Assembly (NCBI GenBank): GCA_035532075.1
Contig: DATKRV010000081.1
Span: 1-27,210, forward strand
DNA length: 27,210 nt
Direction of reading: 5' to 3'
Source: CAIVND01 sp035532075
GTDB taxonomy: Bacteria > Actinomycetota > Acidimicrobiia > Acidimicrobiales > Bog-793
The notes under the pieces were generated by a model that made no database searches, was not told the origin of the DNA, and worked only from the letters and a program-made list of their open reading frames with translations. Both the position numbers and the translations under genes were made by a program. Every line of letters starts with the position of its first letter. Within the stretch, counting starts at the first letter, position 1. Positions 7,688 through 15,608 of this stretch are shown piece after piece.

Positions 7688-10066
7688 CTAGTAGGCAGAG
7701 CCGCTCTCCTCCTGAGAGGGTGAGGCGATGATCGTATAGGTCGGATTGATCATCGCCGTCCGCCCACCACGTTCGCCAATCATGCCCTCGGCGAGCAAGA
7801 GCGCGCCCGTTTCGATACCGGGGACGAGACGTCGGCCCTGGAAGATCAGCACAAGTGATCCAGTTGTGTCAACGATCGTCGCCTCGAGGCTCGAGATTCC
7901 TGCCGCCGGCTGAACGCGTATCGAGTGCACCCGCCCTGCCACCTTCATACGCTGACGCCAGCGCACCGCTCCGATCGGTACCGCCCCGGGTACAAAATCC
8001 GTCGGCGGAGCTCCCATGAGTTCGGCGTCCTCGATACTCATCGGAGTCGCTGCACCGGGCTCGCGCGCCGCAGCGGCACTTCGAAGCAACTCCGCGAGAT
8101 GCCGCAGTCGACGGGGGCTTCGTACCTGGAACGGGATGATGGTTGCCGAGGCGTTCGATATCTCGCCGACAAGCGTTGCGATGCGGTCGCTCGTTCGGTC
8201 CTGGGCGAAGCTACGGAATGTACGACCATAGACACGCCTTGGCAGTAACAGAGTTACCTCAGTTTCTCCGTCGCTGACAAGATCCGCGATGAACTGCACG
8301 ATCGCCCGACCGACACGGCGGTCGGGGCACTCGACGATCTCAAGGGGGAAGAGCGCTAGACCGAGTTTCAGCCACTCCTCCTCAAGTCTACGACTCGCCT
8401 TTGTATCGAGCACAAAATGCAGTCCACGGGAGTCACCTGGACTGAGCGATCGCGCATACTGCAATGCCCGCGCGACCGCGAGATCGAATCGTTCAACATA
8501 GACGAGGACCACGTGACGACGCGGAACCGGAGTCTCGGCAGCGAGCTGAACATTTGCCTCAAGCTGGGTGCGCTCTTCGGTATAGGTCCTGTTGAGCCTG
8601 ATAAGGATCGTAACGAGAACTGGGAAGATGACAATCACCACCCACGCACCCTGGGTGAACTTTGTGACGGCAAAAATCAGCACTACAAGGGTCGAGACCA
8701 AACCCGCGAAGCCGTTGATGAACGACTTCCACCTCCAGTTCTGCTCCTTAAGGGTGCGATGGTGCTTCACCATGCCGAATCCCGCAATCGCGAAGCCCGT
8801 AAAGACACCGATCGCATAGACCCCAACAAGCGCACTGACGTTTGCCCGCGAGACCAGCAAGAGCGCGATCGAGACTGTCGCAAGGATGAGAATGCCATTT
8901 GAGAACACCAGACGATGTCCTCGCCTGGAGAGGCTCGGTGGCAAAAAAGCATCGGAGGCAACGAAGCTGACGAGATTGGGAAATCCGTTGAAGCTGGTAT
9001 TGGCTCCGGTGTAGAGAATCAACATCGTTGCCGCCTGAACCACGTAGAAGCCCATGCGACCAAAGATCGAATGCCCAAAAACGAGCGTCGCCTCCTGAGA
9101 AAGCACGGTCGGACTGCCGTTCAGGAACGGCACGGCATGTGTTCGCCACGCGAGCACCGAGACGCCCGTGACCAAAGAGCCGAGTGTGATCGACATGACG
9201 ACGAGTACTCGGCGGGCGTTGATACCTTCTGGCCGCTTGAAGTTGGCAACCCCGTTCGAGATTGCCTCGAGTCCCGTAAGTGACGAACCGCCATTCGCGA
9301 ACGCTCGGAGGACGATGAACAGACTTGCGCCCATGAGGAGCCCGTGACCCGATAGTCCCAGGGGAACGTGTCCCGCCTGATAGTGGTGCTCCCTGGGGAG
9401 GTGACCAAGAGCCGCGCGGACGATTCCGATGATCACAACCGAAGCGACGGAGGTAATAAAGAGATACGTCGGGATTGCAAAGGTACGTCCGGCCTCCTTG
9501 ATGCCGCGGAGGTTGCCCCACAACAACAACAGAACGACAAAGACCGTGATCGGAATCGTGAACGGTACAAGCCTTGGGAATGCGGAGGTGACCGCGTTCG
9601 TCCCGGCGGCAGTCTGGACTGCGACGGTGACGATGTAATCAAGGATTAGTGCGACGGCCGCGACCTGGGCAAAGCGGGGGCCAAAATTTTCACGGGCGAC
9701 GACGTAGGATCCGCCCGCCTTGGTATAGACCGTCACGACCTCCCGATACGAAAGCGTGACAAAAACCAGTACCAGAATGACGGCGAAGGTGATCGGGAGC
9801 AAAAGGGAAAAAGCGGCGATGCCGACCGCAGGCACCAAGATGGTAAGGATCTCCTCCGAGCCATACGCGGTCGAGGATATGCAGTCGGGAGCAAGCACAC
9901 CGAGAGCCGTGACCTTGTTCAGTCTCTGCTCCCCGAGGCTTTCGGTAACGAGTGGTGGTCCGAGGAAGCGACGCTTGAGGCGATAGAGCAGCGGCTCGGG
10001 TAGCTCGACCCGTTGCGGTCCTGAGCGCGGTCCCCGCAGTCCCTGAGGGGTTTCTGGTGCGACCAT
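7688..10066 (-). CDS. APC-family (KimA-like) permease with C-terminal USP-like and OB-fold domains
   Basis: A 792-residue membrane protein. A cytoplasmic N-terminus of about 50 residues leads into roughly twelve transmembrane segments (about 50-490) with APC-superfamily features: the early helix containing SSTAYGSEEIL, then TKAGGSYVVARENFG. A soluble region follows (about 510-650), starting RRHVVLVYVERFDLAVARALQYAR and resembling the universal-stress-like domain of KimA potassium/proton symporters. The last ~90 residues form a different module, GRVHSIRVQPAAG...LEATIVDTTGSLVLIFQGRR...GMIGERGGR, the pattern of the actinobacterial OB-fold proteins normally encoded by a separate gene. It is divergent from two TrkA genes, supporting a potassium role; substrate by family only. 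Shine-Dalgarno is weak (AGGGG 13 bases upstream). It could be annotated as an amino-acid permease. Confidence 0.88.
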   Translation of the reverse strand: MVAPETPQGLRGPRSGPQRVELPEPLLYRLKRRFLGPPLVTESLGEQRLNKVTALGVLAPDCISSTAYGSEEILTILVPAVGIAAFSLLLPITFAVILVLVFVTLSYREVVTVYTKAGGSYVVARENFGPRFAQVAAVALILDYIVTVAVQTAAGTNAVTSAFPRLVPFTIPITVFVVLLLLWGNLRGIKEAGRTFAIPTYLFITSVASVVIIGIVRAALGHLPREHHYQAGHVPLGLSGHGLLMGASLFIVLRAFANGGSSLTGLEAISNGVANFKRPEGINARRVLVVMSITLGSLVTGVSVLAWRTHAVPFLNGSPTVLSQEATLVFGHSIFGRMGFYVVQAATMLILYTGANTSFNGFPNLVSFVASDAFLPPSLSRRGHRLVFSNGILILATVSIALLLVSRANVSALVGVYAIGVFTGFAIAGFGMVKHHRTLKEQNWRWKSFINGFAGLVSTLVVLIFAVTKFTQGAWVVIVIFPVLVTILIRLNRTYTEERTQLEANVQLAAETPVPRRHVVLVYVERFDLAVARALQYARSLSPGDSRGLHFVLDTKASRRLEEEWLKLGLALFPLEIVECPDRRVGRAIVQFIADLVSDGETEVTLLLPRRVYGRTFRSFAQDRTSDRIATLVGEISNASATIIPFQVRSPRRLRHLAELLRSAAAAREPGAATPMSIEDAELMGAPPTDFVPGAVPIGAVRWRQRMKVAGRVHSIRVQPAAGISSLEATIVDTTGSLVLIFQGRRLVPGIETGALLLAEGMIGERGGRTAMINPTYTIIASPSQEESGSAY

Positions 10067-10224
10067 TGTCAGTTCTTTACCCCTTGCCCATTGTTTCCCG
10101 CACCATCATAAGCACGCAGTGACGCCGGAGGCAGTAAGGTCTCGATTCAGATCCTTGGTATCTGGCTCTGGAACCCCCCGAAACCAAGTTGTGTTTTGAT
10201 CGACCGAGGTGTTCGATAGGAATC

Positions 10225-10887
10225 ATGAAAATTGTTGTCGTAGGATGTGGACGAGTCGGTACCTCCTTGGCAATCGCTCTCGATCAACAGGGTCACGAGG
10301 TCGCTGTGCTCGACAAGGATCCGGGCGCCTTTCACCGTCTTCCACACAGATGGGGCGGCCAGATCATCACTGGTTTCGGTTTTGATCGCGACCGCTTGAA
10401 TGAGGCTGGCGCGACAAAGGCAGATGCGCTTGCCGCGGTGACCAACGGGGACAATTCAAACATATTGACGGCGCGAATCGCGCGAGAGACCTATCACATA
10501 CCAAATGTGGTTGCACGAATTTACGATCCCCGACGAGCCGAAATCTACCAACGACTCGGCATACCGACGGTCGCAACTGTGACCTGGACAATCGAACAAG
10601 TCACGCGCAAGCTCTTTCCCGATAACTCGGTCTCTGAGTGGTCCGACCCAACAGGAGGGATAAGCCTGGTGGAGAGGATTCTCCCCAACGGATGGTGTGG
10701 TAAGAAAATGTCGCTCATCGAACAAGAGACCTCCGCGCGCATCATTGCAGTCGTTCGAGGCAATCAGTCTTTCCTGGGACATGGTGATCTCATCGGGCAA
10801 GAGGGGGACTCGATCTACCTTGCGGTCACCAAGAGCTCTTCCCAGGCGCTCGACGAATCTTTTCGCGAAATGCGAGCCGCGCCGTGA
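10225..10887 (+). CDS. trkA: TrkA-family potassium channel/transporter regulatory subunit (first copy)
   Basis: A 220-residue RCK protein that gates potassium uptake by binding nucleotide on the membrane. The N-terminal Rossmann fold starts GCGRVGT (6-12) with the acidic LDKD end of strand two and the segment TNGDNSNILTARIAR. The C-terminal TrkA-C domain includes SARIIAVVRGNQSF and a final GDSIYLAV. The frame is open 12 codons further up, but the ATG at 10225 begins at the Rossmann strand and has TAGGA just upstream. The next gene starts with a GTG overlapping its stop by four bases, so the pair is translationally coupled and probably assembles as a hetero-oligomer. It is divergent from the permease. 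Confidence 0.93.
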   Translation: MKIVVVGCGRVGTSLAIALDQQGHEVAVLDKDPGAFHRLPHRWGGQIITGFGFDRDRLNEAGATKADALAAVTNGDNSNILTARIARETYHIPNVVARIYDPRRAEIYQRLGIPTVATVTWTIEQVTRKLFPDNSVSEWSDPTGGISLVERILPNGWCGKKMSLIEQETSARIIAVVRGNQSFLGHGDLIGQEGDSIYLAVTKSSSQALDESFREMRAAP

Positions 10888-11546
10888 GGATTGTCATTGC
10901 TGGAGCCGGCGCAGTTGGAACCTTCCTTGCGGAGGACCTCTCTGCAAACGGTCACAAGATCCTTGTTCTTGATCAGAACCCGGAGACAAAGAGCCACTTT
11001 GCCTCCGATTCGACGATTGAATTCCTTCACGTGGATGCGTGCGAGGCGGATTCCCTGCAGGTCGCCCAGCTCGATACCGCGGATGTCGTGATCGCGGCAA
11101 CCGGCGATGACGAGGACAACCTCGTCATCTCACTTCTCGCCAAACAGGAGTTTGCTGTTCCCCGAGTCATCGCGCGCGTCAATCACCCCAAGAACCACTG
11201 GCTCTTCACAGAGAGCTGGGGCGTCGACGTTGCGGTATCCACACCTCACCTGCTTTCGGCACTCGTCGAAGAGGCGGTATCGGTCGGTTCGGTGGTTCAT
11301 CTGCTCAACTTCAAGAATGGCGACATCCGTCTGATCGAAGTCACGCTTGACTCAAAGTCGCCAGCAAAAAATGCGATGCTAATGACGCTCGCGTTGCCTC
11401 GCGAGGCAGCAGTCGTCGCAATTGTCCGAGATGGCCACGTCATTACCCCTCGCACCGACACCCGACTCAGCGACGGTGACGAAATTCTCTTGCTTGTCGG
11501 CAACAGTTGCGAGGATGCCGTCCGGCGTCTTCTCGTCTCCTCTTAA
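10884..11546 (+). CDS. trkA: TrkA-family potassium channel/transporter regulatory subunit (second copy)
   Basis: A 220-residue RCK protein, paralogous to the gene just before it. GAGAVGT (7-13) is the nucleotide-binding loop, LDQNPE the acidic strand end, and AATGDDEDNLVISLLAK the following helix. A TrkA-C domain occupies about 140-218, ending in GDEILLLVG. The start is GTG overlapping the upstream TGA (GTGA), the form expected for coupled translation, and no other start fits. The pair resembles the ceoB/ceoC pair of mycobacteria. No membrane TrkH/TrkG pore lies in the window, so the divergent permease is the nearest candidate partner, which is inference. Confidence 0.93.
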   Translation: MRIVIAGAGAVGTFLAEDLSANGHKILVLDQNPETKSHFASDSTIEFLHVDACEADSLQVAQLDTADVVIAATGDDEDNLVISLLAKQEFAVPRVIARVNHPKNHWLFTESWGVDVAVSTPHLLSALVEEAVSVGSVVHLLNFKNGDIRLIEVTLDSKSPAKNAMLMTLALPREAAVVAIVRDGHVITPRTDTRLSDGDEILLLVGNSCEDAVRRLLVSS

Positions 11547-11622
11547 TCAGTTACCTAGAAATCGCAGGTTAAGCCCCGGTTATTCGCCGACGGGCAATCA
11601 AAAAACAGTACCCGAGTGCGGA

Positions 11623-11655
11623 GATGATCAACAGCTTTTTCAACATGGGATCATC
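11623..11655. repeat. 7-bp inverted repeat upstream of the fluC pair
   Basis: GATGATC (11623-11629) and GATCATC (11649-11655) can pair across a 19-base loop in the 217-base gap between trkA and fluC. There is no following U-tract, so it is not a simple terminator, and the fluoride riboswitch consensus is not matched. Significance uncertain. Confidence 0.25.
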
Positions 11656-11763
11656 GTAGTGCGCCGAGACCTCGCGCCATGAAACAAGATGGATCCAAGT
11701 ACGAAAGCAATCGACGTCCAAGATATTCGCGACAAGCTGTCTGGGGCTCTAACGTAGGGTGAA

Positions 11764-12297
11764 ATGCGTAAGCGAATCCGGAACAACCGCGCGGAATTCG
11801 AAACCGACCCTGACATTGATCTCCTCGTTGACCCAGATGCCGAGGTCATACTTCCGCTAGATGATGCCCACCGATTGCGCGATGAGATCGACATCGTACT
11901 CGTCATTCTTGTCGGGGGATTTCTTGGCACTCTCTGTCGTTACGAGCTAAGCCTGCACTGGAGCCAGCCGGACACGGCATTTCCGACAACGATCTTCGTT
12001 ATTAACCTCTCCGGTTCACTGCTGATTGGTTTCGTGTTGACCACAATTATCGAAAAGATGCGACCAACACGGTATTTGCGCCCACTTACCTGTGTCGGCT
12101 TTCTCGGTGGCTGGACAACCATGTCAACTTTTGCGGTCGAGAGTGACCACCTCATCTCCTCAAACCACCTCGGCGTCGCCGTGACCTACATCTTGGCGAC
12201 AATGGTGGTGACGCCGGTTGTAGCCACATTTGGGATCTCCCTCGCACACCTCTTACCAAAATCACACAAGAAAATCGATAGGGCTCTCGAGAAATGA
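11764..12297 (+). CDS. fluC: fluoride ion channel FluC/CrcB, extended subunit
   Basis: A 177-residue membrane protein with four transmembrane segments that exports fluoride passively. The hallmarks are GGFLGTLCRY (51-60, with the conserved Arg-Tyr), NLSGSLLIG (81-89) and GFLGGWTTMSTF (112-123). In the phenylalanine-box stretch the first Phe of TTFSTF is Met120 and Phe123 is kept. The acidic N-terminal 45 residues, with DPDIDL and DPDAEVIL, are longer than in single-gene homologues but resemble the DPDVDL leader of the larger subunit in other actinobacteria. The Shine-Dalgarno (AGGGTG) is close to the ATG. The stop overlaps the second fluC start by four bases, pointing to a heterodimeric channel. 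Confidence 0.92.
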   Translation: MRKRIRNNRAEFETDPDIDLLVDPDAEVILPLDDAHRLRDEIDIVLVILVGGFLGTLCRYELSLHWSQPDTAFPTTIFVINLSGSLLIGFVLTTIIEKMRPTRYLRPLTCVGFLGGWTTMSTFAVESDHLISSNHLGVAVTYILATMVVTPVVATFGISLAHLLPKSHKKIDRALEK

Positions 12298-12671
12298 CCG
12301 GTCTTGTTCTTGCGGCGAGCATCTCAGGCGCTGGCGCAATTGGTGCCGCGAGCCGTTACCTGCTGGATCTCATCGTCACGAGGAACTTTCCCCGCATCGT
12401 TCCTCGAGGAACGATGACGATCAACGTCATTGGCTCACTCATCCTGGGCCTCGTGTCTGGGCTCGTCACACACCACCATCTCGCGAACGTCTCGAACCTG
12501 GTCATCGGAGCGGGGTTTTGCGGAGGATTGACTACAGCTTCGAGTGCCGCTTTTGAAGCCGCTCGACTATTCCACCAGGGCAAGTCCGGACCTGCCGTGT
12601 TGACGATTGTGCTCGGAATCGGATCAAGCTGCCTCGCGGGAGCGATTGGTCTCGGAATCGGCCTAACGTAG
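12294..12671 (+). CDS. fluC: fluoride ion channel FluC/CrcB, second subunit
   Basis: A 125-residue paralogue of the preceding gene with four membrane segments. Conserved elements are GAASRY (17-22), NVIGSLILG (44-52) and GAGFCGGLTTASSAAF (72-87). Both positions that are Phe in the usual TTFSTF stretch are altered (Ala82 and Ala85), leaving Phe87. The two subunits therefore carry different phenylalanine-box residues, as in two-gene FluC channels where each copy keeps one half of the pore functions. Start ATGA overlaps the upstream stop, so translation is coupled and stoichiometry probably 1:1. Confidence 0.92.
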   Translation: MTGLVLAASISGAGAIGAASRYLLDLIVTRNFPRIVPRGTMTINVIGSLILGLVSGLVTHHHLANVSNLVIGAGFCGGLTTASSAAFEAARLFHQGKSGPAVLTIVLGIGSSCLAGAIGLGIGLT

Positions 12672-13010
12672 CCCGCTGGAAGTGATCCGGAGATGGAACG
12701 ACGGGCACGACAAGTCTCTCCAAAAACCGGGTCGATTCATCTTTTGTCGATATCGCCAGATGACATCCAAATGTCTCCAGTCTATTTTCCAAGATACGGT
12801 CTGAGCTGGACTTAGAGGTTTTTTATGGTGCCCGACCGTTGCGGGTCATCTCGCGTAGCGACCGGCGACGCTTGGATTGTTCGGAGGCGCGCACGTCGAT
12901 TGAACGCGCGTGCGAAGCGCCGGTTCGGGTCCGCTTCAGATCGATCTCAGGATTTCGACGCGCTCAACGCTGGCGGTCCGAGATCCCCCTCAGTTGGCGA
13001 GCGCTAATTC
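12672..13010. other. intergenic region with a doubtful small ORF
   Basis: This 339-base gap separates fluC from the convergent secreted-protein gene. A 60-codon plus-strand frame (12825-13007) starts with ATG six bases after AGAGG, but its product is arginine-rich with no recognisable domain and two other frames are also open, so coding is doubtful. CGACAA and TTGTCG occur about 40 bases apart near 12710-12760. I see no RNA gene or clear terminator. Confidence 0.3.
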
Positions 13011-13799
13011 TCAACAAGCCGCATCAGTATCGAAGCTGACGCCGGCGATCTTAGTAGTGCCGTTCTGGATGATCCACGTTGGCGCCACTGCCGTTGAGCC
13101 TGTCAGTGTGAACCCAACCAAAGGACATTTGGTGACTCCTGCTTGCCAATCCGCATTGATCCCAGAGTTGACGTAACTGGTGCCGGTGATTTTTTGCCAC
13201 ATCAAGGGCGTCGAGTACACCCCGATGGGGACGCTGGAGTGTGCCTGGAGCTCAGAGACGATTCCGTCGATGGTTGCTTGGTTCAAGGCGGTGTTGCTCG
13301 ACCAGCTGTTGCCAGTTTCTATGTCAGCCCACCACGTTACTGGGGTGACCCCAGTCGGGGCCACCGCCTTCGCGTACTCAGATTCAGAGCAGCCAATGGC
13401 CCACGCGGCCTGCAGCTGCGACTGGAGATGTCCAGAGGTCGTGGCATATTGCGAGGTGGACTGAGTCGTGCAGTCGGTGTAGTCACTCTTGGCGTAAGCC
13501 AGGGCATAGCCGGTATTGAAATAGAAGGACTTGCTCACAGTACCGGCGAGCGTTGCTTCGGATGCGGCACACGCGTTGGTGGTGAACGGACGACCGTGTC
13601 CGAGCCCGATGATGGCAAAGCCCGGCGGAACGGAAGTGGCCGTGCACTGTGGGTACGACGTGTCGTAACCACCTCCGGAGTAGTACGGATTCGAGGCACC
13701 TGAAGGAGGCGCCTGCAAGACGACCATGGCCAAGGTCATGAGTGAGAAGACGGAGAGCGCCGTGATTGCTCGCGACTTGAGATTGATGAATACCCGCAA
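13011..13799 (-). CDS. secreted cysteine-rich GH25-like/DUF1906-like protein
   Basis: A 262-residue exported protein. The frame is open upstream to an ATG at 13850, but a TTG at 13799 sits four bases after GGAGG and gives a textbook signal peptide: MRVFINLKSRA, a hydrophobic core to about residue 28, and probable cleavage near SGAS (33-36). The mature part resembles the TIM-barrel glycoside-hydrolase-like domain seen in actinobacterial wall proteins: GGGYDTSYPQC (42-52), GFAIIGLGHGRPF (60-72), NTGYALAYAK, WWADIETGNSW (156-166) and IGVYSTPLMW. Asp159 and Glu161 are candidate acid residues. Six cysteines suggest three disulfides. A muramidase-like or wall-binding role is inference. It has its own promoter at 13865-13892. 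Confidence 0.8.
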   Translation of the reverse strand: MRVFINLKSRAITALSVFSLMTLAMVVLQAPPSGASNPYYSGGGYDTSYPQCTATSVPPGFAIIGLGHGRPFTTNACAASEATLAGTVSKSFYFNTGYALAYAKSDYTDCTTQSTSQYATTSGHLQSQLQAAWAIGCSESEYAKAVAPTGVTPVTWWADIETGNSWSSNTALNQATIDGIVSELQAHSSVPIGVYSTPLMWQKITGTSYVNSGINADWQAGVTKCPLVGFTLTGSTAVAPTWIIQNGTTKIAGVSFDTDAAC

Positions 13800-13864
13800 G
13801 GTACCTCCCTGAAAGGTCAACCGCTGAGGCCTACAGAGTTCAGTTCTCATGGCCCTGAGCTTGA

Positions 13865-13892
13865 ACTATAACAAGCGTGCACCGAGAATCAA
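13865..13892 (-). promoter_or_regulatory. probable promoter of the secreted-protein gene
   Basis: On the minus strand TTGATT (13892-13887) and TATAGT (13870-13865) are separated by 16 bases. TATAGT matches five of six -10 positions. The predicted leader is about 58 bases to the TTG start. It lies between the end of the sigma-factor gene and the secreted-protein gene, so the latter need not depend on read-through. Confidence 0.55.
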
Positions 13893-13925
13893 TGTGAGCC
13901 AACCAAAAGTCTTCCTCAATTGAGC

Positions 13926-14864
13926 TCAAACACTCAGCAGATCGCGCGCGCCAGTATCGCTGGAGGGGTGACGAAGCTTGGACATTGCCCGCGCCTCGAT
14001 CTGGCGGATGCGCTCACGGGTGAGATTGAAATACTCTCCAACATCTTCCAGCGTACGCGGTTCACCACGATCGAGACCGAAACGCAGACGCAAGATCTCA
14101 CGTTCGCGCTCATCGAGTGGAGCAAGCAGACGATTGATCTCGTGAGGGAGCATTGCAGTCGCGGCCATCTCAAATGGCGACTCAGCGGAGCGATCCTCGA
14201 CAACATCGCCGAGTTCCGCGTCGCCGTCCTCTCGAAGTGGTTCAGACAGCGAGAGCGGCTCCGCGCGAAAGCGCAGCGCCTCAATCAACTTGTCCTCTGG
14301 AAGTTCGACCTCAGCACCAAGTTCTGCAAGCGTGGCGGGACGACCAAGTTTGAGCTCAAGACGAGCTTGCGCCTTCTGGACACGCGCGAGCGTGTCGCCG
14401 GCATGAACCGGAAGCCGAATGGTCCGACCCGTGTTGGCAATGCCGCGGGTGATCGCCTGACGGATCCACCACGTGGCATAGGTCGAGAACTTGAAACCCT
14501 TGCGCCAGTCAAACTTCTCAACGGCATGCATGAGACCGAGATTTCCCTCTTGGATAAGGTCAAGTAGCGGAAGCCCCGACGCCTGGTATTTTTTCGCGAT
14601 CGAGACAACGAGACGAAGATTCGACTGCACGAATTCACGCTGGGCGTCGTCACCGAGACGGATTAGCCTGCGCAACTCACGCCGTCTCGTCGGCGTGATT
14701 CCTTTCGGAGGCTTCGCAAGTTCTGCCTCGGCTTGAACACGATTCTCAATCGCCTGCGCGAGACGGACTTCATCATCTTTGGTCAAGAGTGGATACTGAC
14801 CAATGTCGGTCAGATAGAGGCGGACGAGATCTTCCTCGTCGCGTTCAACTCGATCTTTTGCCAA
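13926..14864 (-). CDS. RpoD-type sigma factor (group 1/2, SigB/HrdB-like)
   Basis: A 312-residue sigma-70 factor. Region 1.2 is DLVRLYLTDIGQYPLLT (12-28), region 2 runs NLRLVVSIAKKY through FSTYATWWIRQAI (82-138), region 3 follows, and region 4.2 ends in RTLEDVGEYFNLTRERIRQI (270-289). The long region 1.1 of a primary sigma factor is missing, and the size matches the SigB/group 2 factors of actinobacteria. Without the rest of the genome I cannot exclude that it is the main sigma factor. The start is TTG at 14864, nine bases after a strong GGAGG; no ATG or GTG fits. A 198-base gap separates it from the upstream hypothetical gene, so it probably has its own promoter (a TATAAA lies near 14950). 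Confidence 0.94.
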   Translation of the reverse strand: MAKDRVERDEEDLVRLYLTDIGQYPLLTKDDEVRLAQAIENRVQAEAELAKPPKGITPTRRRELRRLIRLGDDAQREFVQSNLRLVVSIAKKYQASGLPLLDLIQEGNLGLMHAVEKFDWRKGFKFSTYATWWIRQAITRGIANTGRTIRLPVHAGDTLARVQKAQARLELKLGRPATLAELGAEVELPEDKLIEALRFRAEPLSLSEPLREDGDAELGDVVEDRSAESPFEMAATAMLPHEINRLLAPLDEREREILRLRFGLDRGEPRTLEDVGEYFNLTRERIRQIEARAMSKLRHPSSDTGARDLLSV

Positions 14865-15062
14865 CGCTATTAACCTCCGTGTCTAGCAACGTATCCGCGC
14901 ACTCAAACGACGAGGTGACGTGCGCCTCAACTGCAGTTCGGATGCGTTTATACGAAGATTGCAAGCGACGACCACTGCCGTTCGCCGTTCCCCTCGCACT
15001 TAGTGTATCGGCGGCCAAAGGGTCCCCTTACAAGCCCCGAGATGGCGTACAGCTCGTGGCAC

Positions 15063-15608
15063 TCACGAACTCGGAGTGCCAAAAGGTCCGCCGACATCGA
15101 CGATGCGTCCCTGGGTAGCCAATATCCCGGACGCGAACCGGGATGGGTCGCATGGATCCGAAAGGTTCTTGACGGTGGTTCCAAGATCAAATACCAACCG
15201 CGAGAGCATCAAACGAATCGGACCCTCGCTTGCTCGATCGCAGGTCTCAAGACGCTCCGTGTAGGCGGCAAGCATCGCTGGGTACCACGCGAAAGCCAAC
15301 ATCACACCGAGTTCTTCGCCATCGAGCTTTCCGATGGCTTCGAAGAGGATCTCGTGCTCTTCACTTGGCGTTCGAGTCGAGCGGGAAGCATCGTTGAGGC
15401 CGTCGGAGACCAGAAGACGACGCTCGATGAGTTCCGCACGGTAGGCATGTGCGTGACTCGCGGCAGAGAGCTGCACTGCCAGTGACGCATCACCCGAACT
15501 CGCGACTCCCCGACCGGTAATTCCGAAAAGCGTGAGCTCGACGAACCGGTAGCGACCGAGAAGGTCCGCCAACTCCTGGATGGTCCGGAATCGAGGTTGG
15601 GATGTCAT
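15063..15608 (-). CDS. conserved-looking helical hypothetical protein, ferritin-like fold possible
   Basis: A 181-residue protein I cannot assign. It is rich in predicted helix and contains ELADLLGRYRFVELTLFGIT (12-31) and the helix SAASHAHAYRAELIERRLL (48-66), whose spaced His/Glu residues recall ferritin-like helical bundles. No signal peptide or membrane segment is seen. Its ATG overlaps the nadE stop by four bases (ATGA), so it is translated together with NAD synthetase, and codon use matches its neighbours. A role connected to NAD metabolism or redox state is only a guess from this coupling. Confidence 0.7.
   Translation of the reverse strand: MTSQPRFRTIQELADLLGRYRFVELTLFGITGRGVASSGDASLAVQLSAASHAHAYRAELIERRLLVSDGLNDASRSTRTPSEEHEILFEAIGKLDGEELGVMLAFAWYPAMLAAYTERLETCDRASEGPIRLMLSRLVFDLGTTVKNLSDPCDPSRFASGILATQGRIVDVGGPFGTPSS

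Noticed and set aside
8748..9521. 257-codon frame inside the permease gene
   Set aside because: Same strand but another frame of a well-recognised membrane protein; composition is Arg/Pro/Ser-rich without any domain.
10067..10224. c-di-AMP (ydaO) riboswitch ahead of the TrkA pair or permease
   Set aside because: No ydaO-type conserved segments are visible and the 158-base divergent gap is short for one.
11547..11763. Fluoride riboswitch upstream of fluC
   Set aside because: GGAGATG is present at 11620-11626 but the conserved pseudoknot and GATGGC/CTACT-like parts are not, so the crcB motif is not met.
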